Shown: piece after piece, positions 56,894 to 64,000 of the stretch
Position numbering within the stretch: position 1 is the first letter of the stretch
How the letters are laid out: every line of letters starts with the position of its first letter
Position numbers and translations under genes: made by a program
Source: Astrocystis sublimbata
Lineage: Eukaryota > Ascomycota > Sordariomycetes > Xylariales > Xylariaceae
Assembly (NCBI GenBank): GCA_022453515.1
Contig: JAJNNY010000001.1
Span: 806,001 to 870,000, forward strand
Reading direction: 5' to 3'
Length of the DNA: 64,000 nucleotides
Notes under the pieces: generated by a model
Seen by the model: the letters and a program-made list of their open reading frames with translations, nothing else
Database searches by the model: none
What the model was told of the DNA's origin: nothing

Positions 56894-58747
56894 ATCTGAT
56901 GTTAGTTATTCACATAGAGAAACGTAATTAAATTATTACCGTTGCACGTATTTGACGAATATATACTTGATACCAAAAATGGTTAAAGGAAGTGTGATTA
57001 TACCTATCTACTTAGGTACTGCTAGTCTCTGTCGCTTTCCACACCCCTAGATCCAATTAATGGACCATCGGGGGCCGTAACTTGGAATAAGTTGGCTGGA
57101 TATTCAGATGTGCTCAGTGATTGATTGATCAATCACTTAATCATCAGCTCGGAAATTATCATGTGCTTTTGCACCAGAGTACAGAAGTCTAGCAGGAGTC
57201 ACGTAATCAGATAGTATAGTAGGGGTAAGGTGTCAATTCTATTGATTCCTGTGCCCCCCTTAGACCTTGGGAGTCGCCCAGTCCTTAAATAGACGATTTT
57301 GCAATTCAATAGACCCCTGAAAGGGTAGCCCCTAAGCCATTGCGAGGCTCCTGCTACCTTGGCACCTGGCGGAGATTCCTATGATAACCGGCAACCTATC
57401 GTTAACAATTAGGTCGGTCGCAGCCATGATATCTGTGCCTGTAGGCTATCCCAATTAATGGGTGAGTTTCGTTTGCTTGTCTTGGTCGGTGATCAAATTA
57501 AGTTGGTCAACCAATATGAGTCCATTTCTCCCTATATAATTATAGTACCCTCGCTTCTAAAGAAGGGGAGACGTCTAAGTAAAACGAAGCATTATCTTAT
57601 CGTAACTTCTTTCCGTAGATTCCGTAGAGCCGAATAAGGTTGCGTTGGTATATTACCTATCAGAGGAAAGTTTTAAAATTTATTCAAATTCCTTTGGTTT
57701 GGCAAACACCTACCCATGATCTCTAGGTCTGTAGTTCATAAATCGTCTGAGTATTGCGACAACCTCGCGATGGCTTCGTCTCAACACAACCACTTCACCT
57801 GCTCCATTAATTTTGTCATCCCTATCCATTCGATGATCCAACACCCGACATCATCTGAATCCCCAGTCACCAACGATTAGCCAATACAGACCAAAGCCTC
57901 ATTACACCTGATGATTCTGACCAACCTAAAGATTCATCTGAACTGATTGCTCGTCTACAACGACATTTGATCCATCTGGAAGAGGTGGTTGAGAGATATG
58001 GAATCACGGTTGAGGAGCTGTCTTCGGAAGTGGCACACACAGCTCACGAAATGGCGGTTCTTTTGAGAAGAATTTGATTTGTTCATATGGTTCCTCTAAG
58101 TTTTGGAAGAGCATGCCCAGTGGTATGGGCGTAAGCATATGTAGGTACCTCACAGTGTGCACTTACTCCGTATAGCCTATTTTGGGCGGGATTACACTGC
58201 TGGTCCCATTCCCCACACAGTACTAGCTTGAACTTTGAAGCTTGATGCAATACAAAACACTCTCGTGAACTTCTTGTCTATTCTCATTTTCTTTCTTTTT
58301 AATATAGTCCTTCCTTCCGGACAGATTAGATCATATCCTCTTTTAAACCAATAGATGCCTTCCAATCTTCCATTTCTTCAGTCAAGGCATATGAGTTTGA
58401 AGCGGATACATGTTGGGAAGGTACCTCGAATGGTATTGGCTGCTTGAGCAGTGCATTTTTTGCTTTTTGGACCCCACCTTGTCACTGTACCAAAGTACCT
58501 ACAGGTAGGTCTTGCCTACTACAGGTAGTCAGGTACCTATAGCAGTGAACTAATGACGAATATGAGACCTAGCATCCTGAGAGCCGCAGTTCGAATATCA
58601 ACCTCTTTAGTCAGGTTTCCTCTACCAGCTCTAAGATATGAAATGAAGTGAAGACCGCCCGCCAAGTCGGTATCTTGATCGCGTTTCATACTAGCAGCGA
58701 CATCCAACTATTAAACTGCACCGCACATCAATAATCACCTCGTCATC
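56894..58747. other. AT-rich intergenic with a possible small gene remnant
   Basis: 1.85 kb of AT-rich sequence. Apart from the broken frame at 57770-58077 (listed separately), no coding signal is seen. TACCTA/TAGGTA words are dense at 57002-57016, 58142-58150 and 58496-58540. Confidence 0.45.
57770..58077 (+). pseudogene. Possible remnant of a small coiled-coil protein gene
   Basis: An ATG at 57770 opens 36 codons that end at TAG. In another frame an open segment (57859-58077) reads with clear coding character to a TGA: LIARLQRHLIHLEEVVERYG, then VEELSSEVAHTAHEMAVLLR, a heptad-like helix. No GT-AG pair that I can find joins the two frames. This suggests either an exon whose 5' partner I missed or a gene broken by a frameshift. 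Product unknown. Confidence 0.35.
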
Positions 58748-59218
58748 ATGTCTGCTTCGCTTGCGCCGGAGTGCAACGAGGTCAAAGAGTAAGACTCTGG
58801 CGAGGCGTATAAGATGATGTTAACTCAAAATGCTGACCATTCGTTGCTGTTTAGGCGATACGACACTTGTTTTCTCAAGTGGTACAGCGAAAGTATGACT
58901 GGTCCACCCATCGCTGGCTGCACTCGTGCTTGACATGGTTGCCGAGATCGTCTGCTGATGCCTCTCTCATAGAGTACCTACGGGGAAATGGAAAAGCGGA
59001 TAGCAATGAGTGCTCCAAGAACTTTGAAGATTATCAGAAATGCTTGAAGGTTGGTCTTCAACTCGACGGTCACTCTTTTTGATCTTATACACTTGCAGGC
59101 ATGTCTAATATACGATATGGCATAGCGTGCGCTGCAGGAACGCGGCATCGACAAGCTCCTGGCCGAGGCACGCGAGGACAACAAGGAAAACGACACGACG
59201 TACATGAAGCGGAAATGA
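58748..59218 (+). CDS. mdm35: Mdm35/TRIAP1 twin-CX9C protein (82 aa)
   Basis: Four short exons: 58748-58788, 58855-58892, 58973-59049 and 59126-59218; none is long enough to be found as an open frame alone. The spliced protein starts MSASLAPECNEVKERYDTCF and ends with GIDKLLAEAREDNKENDTTY. The two CX9C motifs (Cys9-Cys19 and the NECSKNFEDYQKCLK pair) form the twin-CX9C helical hairpin. Mdm35 is imported into the mitochondrial intermembrane space through Mia40 and binds Ups1/Ups2, allowing phosphatidic acid and phosphatidylserine transfer between membranes. All junctions are canonical except a GTTGGT donor after exon 3. The gene is intact. Confidence 0.9.
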
Positions 59219-59313
59219 ACATCTTCTCACCATGACGAACAAGATACCGAGCTTCCGGCACCGAGCTAGCCGGGCTCTTATTTGTGTAGCACCTAGTGTA
59301 ACAATACCACCAC

Positions 59314-59314
59314 C

Positions 59315-59370
<56 letters not shown>

Positions 59371-59371
59371 C
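59314..59371 (+). repeat. (CAA)19 microsatellite in the mdm35 3' region
   Basis: About 19 uninterrupted CAA triplets starting 95 bases after the mdm35 stop codon, hence probably within its 3' untranslated region. On the opposite strand it gives an artefactual poly-Cys frame. Confidence 0.92.
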
Positions 59372-60882
59372 GCATCGAGGATAGGGTTAGCGATCAACGT
59401 TCCCAGGGCTGTTTGTTTGATGTCGGCCAACTCGCTCTGAATGGCATTCGAACATGCTCATGCCCCAATGAGGGCTTACCGGAGATGACAAACTTGACTG
59501 GAGAAGACCTACAGGGACTGGCTTGGCTATGGAGCATGTCTGACTGACGACTGGGGTGGTAATATGAGGTGTAAGCAGCAACATGTCCTTAGCTAAGTTT
59601 TTGAAAACAGAGGTAGGTGGGCATGGGTATGTATGAGTGATATAAGTATGCCGAGCATGGAATCCATCTCAACTCATTTATTATCTAATTCCCATTTCTC
59701 GTTTCCCATATTCCAATCGTGCTTCCCGCCCGCCAACGCCCCAGATACATACATTCAACTGCGTCGGGGAACCTATTGAGGGCAGGTTCTGAGGCATTTC
59801 CGTCAGTGCCGAAAACAATGGAGCTACGAGTATTCATCAACAAGCCACGTTGTCCGGCTAGAACAAGATGTTGTAGTTGTGGTCTGTCCAGTGCGGTTTA
59901 CCCGATGATGAAGCCCACAAATATATCTGACCTTACGGACTCGGGAATTCAACTGGGAGGTTATGCTGCTATCGAAGCCACAACCATGGCTCAGACAGGG
60001 CCCAAGACTGGCGATGAACCCAAACCAATTCGAGAGAGCCAAGCTTGTCTGTCCGGAGTCTAGGCGTGCGCGCTTACGCGGCTACTGCTGCAGGTCTCCA
60101 ATCTTGGCGATCTACGCGGCTCTCATGTCCATTTTAGGTGGGGAAAATCGATGTAAATCTGAGGAACTGGCGAGAGTTGGCGGGGGAGAAGTTTTTGATT
60201 CTGGTTTGGCTCGAGGTATGGAATGGATTGGAGTAGATCTAGGTGCCGGCTCCTCCTACAGGTGCCCTCTGCCCACATGTTGCCGGCCTGCACCGCTGCT
60301 GTGGTTCTGCTCTGGATGTCTGGCAGGGCACTGGAACCTTAAGCCGCCAAGTGCATTACGCACCTACACCCACTAACCCACTCACCCACTCGCCCACTAA
60401 ACTGAGCTTAGCACATATGCGACGATCCATTGGCTTTCCGCCATCACGACCATCACCACTTTTGTTGCAGCTCCGTCGCGACCCATACGACCAATACGTC
60501 CTCCTCCCGCCCTCGACAAATACCCGTCACACCGAATTCGCACATATCCCTCTCGCCTCCTGTGGAAACAGCGCCGTTGCGATCCCGCCGTCGCCTACCA
60601 TCGCTGTCTCGACTCCCCGACACTCGTTACCATCAAGCAGCAGACAGAGGAGGGAGAGATAGTGACAGCGAGTGGGAAAAGGGACAAAGAAAGCGAAGGG
60701 GGCTGCTAGATCGGACACCCTTGCCTTCATCGGCACTATTATTCGGACTACGCACGGAGCGTCCCGCTCGCTGCAGCCGCCCTTGTCGACCGTTTGCGCG
60801 AGGTCAGTCGGGAGCGCTTCGTTTTTTGTCTTGTCGTCTTGTCGTCTCGCCGTCTCGTCTTGTTTCGCAGCACACCATACAT

Positions 60883-61004
60883 ACATACATACAGACAGAC
60901 AGACAGTCTCGATCGACCGCCCACGAACCGCCCTCATGCGACATCTTGCTTTGGGCATGCCACTCGATCGACGATAGCCACCTCCTCCCTCCCTCCCTCC
61001 CTAC
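60883..61004 (+). repeat. Tetranucleotide tracts (CATA)n, (CAGA)n and (CCTC)n
   Basis: Short tandem tetramers: four CATA units passing directly into four CAGA units near 60886-60914, and CCTC units near 60982-61000. They precede the start codon at 61042 by 40-160 bases, so they fall in the leader or core promoter. Confidence 0.75.
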
Positions 61005-61041
61005 CTCGTCTGCTCGATCGCTCGCCGTCCGCCCACCCTTG

Positions 61042-61484
61042 ATGCACCCCTTCTCCGTCTTGACCCTTGCCATCTTTGTAGCTGGCTACATCACCGCTCG
61101 ATGGGACCTCGTCACCCGGCTATACGAGCTCGCCCTCTTTGCCTGGGACAACGGTGTCATAGTGAGCGCCTCCCACGCGCCGCCCGCCATGTCGTCGCTT
61201 GTATGGTCAGCTAGCTGACCGCTTCTGTGTGCTAGTCGCGTCTCGCCCTAGGCTGTGCCTTCTGGAGCACCGCCTTTCTACTTCTGTTCATACCCGTGCG
61301 ACACATCGCGCTGAGCGAGGCTGATTTGGTATGTCTCTGCCCGTATCGCCTGTGGCCCCCGCCGCCTTCATCTGGCTACCTCATCTGCGCCCTCCGACTG
61401 ACTAAGGAACCCGTCCAGCACCCACGATCACCGAGCCGGGGCATATCTGCTCGAGAACAACTCAGGCGCAGAGGCTCCTTCTGA
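61042..61484 (+). CDS. Small membrane protein of unknown function (92 aa)
   Basis: Three exons: 61042-61161, 61236-61328 and 61419-61484, all in phase 0. The sequence starts MHPFSVLTLAIFVAGYITARW, giving one membrane helix, and the second exon adds another (ALGCAFWSTAFLLLFIPV). The C-terminus is basic (HPRSPSRGISAREQLRRRGSF). Two short helices with a basic tail suggest an ER- or mitochondria-type membrane protein; I do not recognise a named family. Its stop codon lies only 26 bases before the gpi1 start on the same strand, so the two must overlap in their transcripts or be expressed from one. The third exon is the least certain. Confidence 0.6.
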
Positions 61485-61510
61485 CAGGGGTGCTCTGACG
61501 CCATCTGGAC

Positions 61511-63841
61511 ATGCCAGAGCATGATGGATTGATGCGTGTGTTTTGGCCCAGCGACATCGCCGCTTCCGATCTCCCAGGCGTTCTCGTCGGTTGGAGGAAC
61601 TCAGACCTCGACGTTGTTGTTGTCGCAGTCTTGGAGCATGTCGATGTGAGCTCAACATTCACGTTCGCCTCTTTCCGCCGATTGCGCAGCTGACGCATCT
61701 GTAGCCCATGAGCGTCGAGAATGCGCTGAAAACAGGGATCCTCTTGCGAAATGCCCGACATCCTGTCTGGAGAATATTCGAGCTTTGTGGCCAGACATCC
61801 ATGCATGTCATTGGCTTGACGAACGTTGCGCTTGGTACTGTGGTTGATCCCTCGTGGGTGCAGGCCACTTTGCACTCGTTCGAGTCGCTTCCACAGGTCA
61901 CCTGCTCGAGGGCCTCGTCTATTCAAACCATCCTGTTTGAAAGACCCAACCCGTGTCGCATGCAGTTTATTTCGTTGAACCCGATTGCCCTTTCACTTTC
62001 CGATGATAGCCAATCATTGGACGCCGACCCCCAAGAGCTCGAACTAGAGGACGAGAAGCCAGAGCAAAAGCAGAACCAGAAGGTCGACCGCCTGGTGGAG
62101 AAATTAAAGCTGCATTCAGTTGTCCAGCACCCTCCCTCTTCCAAGGACAAAGCTCTGTCGAAGATTGTGAACCAGATCAATTGGGCCTGGGAACTCGAAC
62201 ACTTGTTACAAAAAAATGTGTCTCTTATCGGGCCTCGCCCTAAGCGTACCCTCAGCGTGTCCGAACGCGTTGTGGAACATGCCACGACCATGAGAGACAC
62301 GGCGGCGTTGTGGGTTTGGAATATGATCATCATCTACGTGTTCCCCGTGATTAGAAGAGTCTTCATCATCACCCTCCTAGCGCATCGACTCATCGCGGAG
62401 GCGCTTATTTCCATCCTAGAATGGCGCCTTCGTCCATCATCCCCCGCGCTTAAAGATATGTCGGCCACGGCACAGCAAGTTGAAATTCGTCTTTTACAAT
62501 TCTGCTATTGGCCTATGCAATATGTGAAGCTTCGCCTACGGAAGAACGACTGGGATAGTGTCACGACAAGCCATCCCGATTACATCCGTTTCTACAACAG
62601 CCTGTGGCTCGTAGCAAACGACGTGATCATAGGCATTGCCCTGGGGTCCTACATCATTGAGAATGCCGACTGGGCGGCGGATATGATCAATCTGCTTTTG
62701 AGCAAGTATAGTATCACTGCTCTGCAAACCAGCATATCTTGGCTTATGGGGTGGCCAGCTGGGTTGAAGCTCAACAGCGAGTTGGCCTTGTTTCTTGGCG
62801 ACCTGTTCCTGTGGGTCATTGATTATTGGGACAGTTGTGCCAGGTTACTGGAGCCTCTGTTGCCGCAGATGATATGGTTTATCGGGTTCTCTAGCTTCGC
62901 AGGTGCCAGTATGCCCATTGCTCTGCTGTCGGACCTCCTGTCTGCACTCACCCTTCACATCTATATGTTCTATCTTGCCTCGGCACGAATATTCCATTGG
63001 CAGTTGACGATTCTACTCTCGTTGTTCCAGCTCTTCCGCGGGAAGAAGTACAACGTCTTGCGGAACCGTGTCGACTCCTGCGACTACGATCTGGACCAGC
63101 TGCTAGTCGGCACCATCTTATTCACTCTACTATTCTTTCTACTACCGACCGTCATCGTTTTCTACCTAAACTTCGCCCTTGCGCGCATGGTCATCATATT
63201 GCTCAAAGCGATGTTCGATACCATGCTGTCATGCTTGAACCACTTTCCACTTTTCGCCTTGATGTTGAGGGCCAAGGATCCTCGGCGTCTTCCAGGTACT
63301 GCTCCATTTTTGTTGCCGTCACCTCTTTCGAATCAACATACTGACCATTATTAGGTGGAATTCGTTTTGAACTTTGTGATACCCAAGATAGACATCGTAC
63401 CACGTCGACATCAAGCTCATCCTCTATATCCGCGTCTCCAACGTCGCTCATACACCTGAAGGTAATTAGATACCCGGCGCTAGGGACACTCACCTCACAG
63501 AGTTGCTAACGCCATATATATAGCCCGTCCCTCTCGAGTTCAGCGCCATGTTCTACCAATACTTCCAAATGGGCAGTCGCCTCCGCAAGCACTATCTATC
63601 ACCCAGCGTGCTATTCTGTCTTGTCACGGGACGTTTTGTCCCGCCCATTCACCGGAAGGTGTTGTACTCGTTACAATACAGCATGCTCCCGCCGCGACGA
63701 GCGGGTATTATAGAGATATGGGAAGCACTGAATTCATTGCCTGCCAAGCAACCTGTTTACGGACCGGCTGCAGCTTATAAGGCTGCGGCGCTGAACGGAC
63801 GACGTCATGCAAATGGACGGGGGGCGCGGAGTTCGAGATAG
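61511..63841 (+). CDS. gpi1: GPI-GlcNAc transferase subunit Gpi1 (PIG-Q)
   Basis: Four exons: 61511-61645, 61705-63295, 63355-63461 and 63524-63841, total 716 residues, all in register. The N-terminus MPEHDGLMRVFWPSD continues as PGVLVGWRNSDLDVVVVAVL, as in other ascomycete Gpi1 proteins. The central part holds NQINWAWELEHLL and the PIG-Q core with many helices (YIRFYNSLWLVANDVIIGIALG; LTLHIYMFYLASARIFHWQL; FRGKKYNVLRNRVDSCDYDLDQ in two parts), then LPGGIRFEL across intron 2. Gpi1 stabilises the ER complex (Gpi3/Gpi2/Gpi15/Gpi19/Eri1) that adds GlcNAc to phosphatidylinositol, the first step of GPI-anchor synthesis. The last 35 residues are basic and low in conservation. The gene is intact. 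Confidence 0.92.
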
Positions 63842-64000
63842 TAATAACAAGTGAGTGGGCGCTTAAATACGTAGGTAGGCAGGTGGCAATGGCGTTCTAA
63901 GAGAAAGGAAGGTATTAATCTAGATGATAGAGGCAATGAGCTTATGAATGAAGTCAATCTTGTATATATTCGCGGATTTTTATGTGATGTCACATTAATC
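63842..64000. other. gpi1 3' flank at window end
   Basis: 159 bases after the gpi1 stop, AT-rich towards the end, with no other signal. Confidence 0.5.

Larger units (their letters stand above)
59219..61041. other. Intergenic and leader region, repeats only
   Basis: 1.8 kb without a supported gene. Opposing frames at 59719-60063 (+) and 59824-60042 (-) lie on top of each other and neither has a motif. The last 400 bases are pyrimidine-rich with (CATA)n, (CAGA)n and (CCTC)n tracts near 60883-61004 and look like the promoter and leader of the 92-residue gene. Confidence 0.5.

Noticed and set aside
59085..59375. Minus-strand frame with about 20 consecutive Cys
   Set aside because: It is the reverse of the (CAA)19 repeat and not a cysteine-rich protein.
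59719..60063. 114-codon plus-strand frame facing a 72-codon minus-strand frame
   Set aside because: Mutually overlapping, motif-free, no splice support.
1..64000. Reassigned stop codons
   Set aside because: Three genes have internal stops, but apc1, vps41, int6, img2, rrp6 and others end at TAA, TGA or TAG at the expected family length, so the standard code is used.
1..64000. CRISPR arrays, integrons, bacterial operons
   Set aside because: No regularly spaced repeats of that kind; gene structure and introns are fungal.

Overview
The window is nuclear DNA of a filamentous ascomycete (Pezizomycotina; a Sordariomycete is my best guess). Genes are dense and on both strands. Most coding regions are cut by 45-230 base GT-AG introns, often with a CTAAC- or CTGAC-like branch site. 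The best-recognised proteins are fungal housekeeping proteins: APC1/BimE, VPS41, eIF3e/Int6, Img2, Rrp6, Mdm35 and Gpi1. I rebuilt exon structures by hand from splice signals and reading-frame continuity. Nothing was searched against a database.

Layout. 0.6-7.5 kb: two divergent fungal multi-pass membrane proteins and a tail-anchored unknown protein. 7.8-18.9 kb: a divergent housekeeping pair, apc1 (anaphase-promoting complex) and vps41 (HOPS tethering). 19.5-26.5 kb: a divergent pair of a secreted CBM18-GH18 chitinase and a secreted multi-LysM protein, a known partnership for subgroup C chitinases. 26.6-28.8 kb: an unknown 253-residue protein and a protein holding only the DNA-binding half of a pogo/Tc5-type transposase. 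30.1-36.1 kb: an alpha/beta hydrolase, the divergent pair int6/img2 and a PLP-dependent diaminopropionate ammonia-lyase relative. 37.3-39.0 kb: a seven-exon membrane-anchored collagen-like protein. 39.0-41.5 kb: a gene-poor stretch with three decayed tRNA-like elements. 41.6-48.3 kb: a POT-family peptide transporter and rrp6. 50.9-56.9 kb: a UPF0658 Golgi membrane protein, a secreted tyrosinase and a secreted aspartic protease. 58.7-63.8 kb: mdm35, a 92-residue membrane protein and gpi1, the last two separated by only 26 bases.

The most interesting object is the collagen-like gene. It encodes 76 consecutive Gly-X-Y triplets that stay in register across six introns, with one transmembrane helix on the N-terminal side and a nine-cysteine basic tail. 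One exon carries an in-frame TAA, and a second splice acceptor 27 bases downstream would remove it without losing register. Two other well-preserved genes also carry one in-frame stop each: a membrane protein (TAA at codon 9) and the chitinase (TGA at about codon 493). Other genes end at ordinary stops, so a changed genetic code is unlikely. Recent nonsense mutation, alternative splicing or readthrough remain open.
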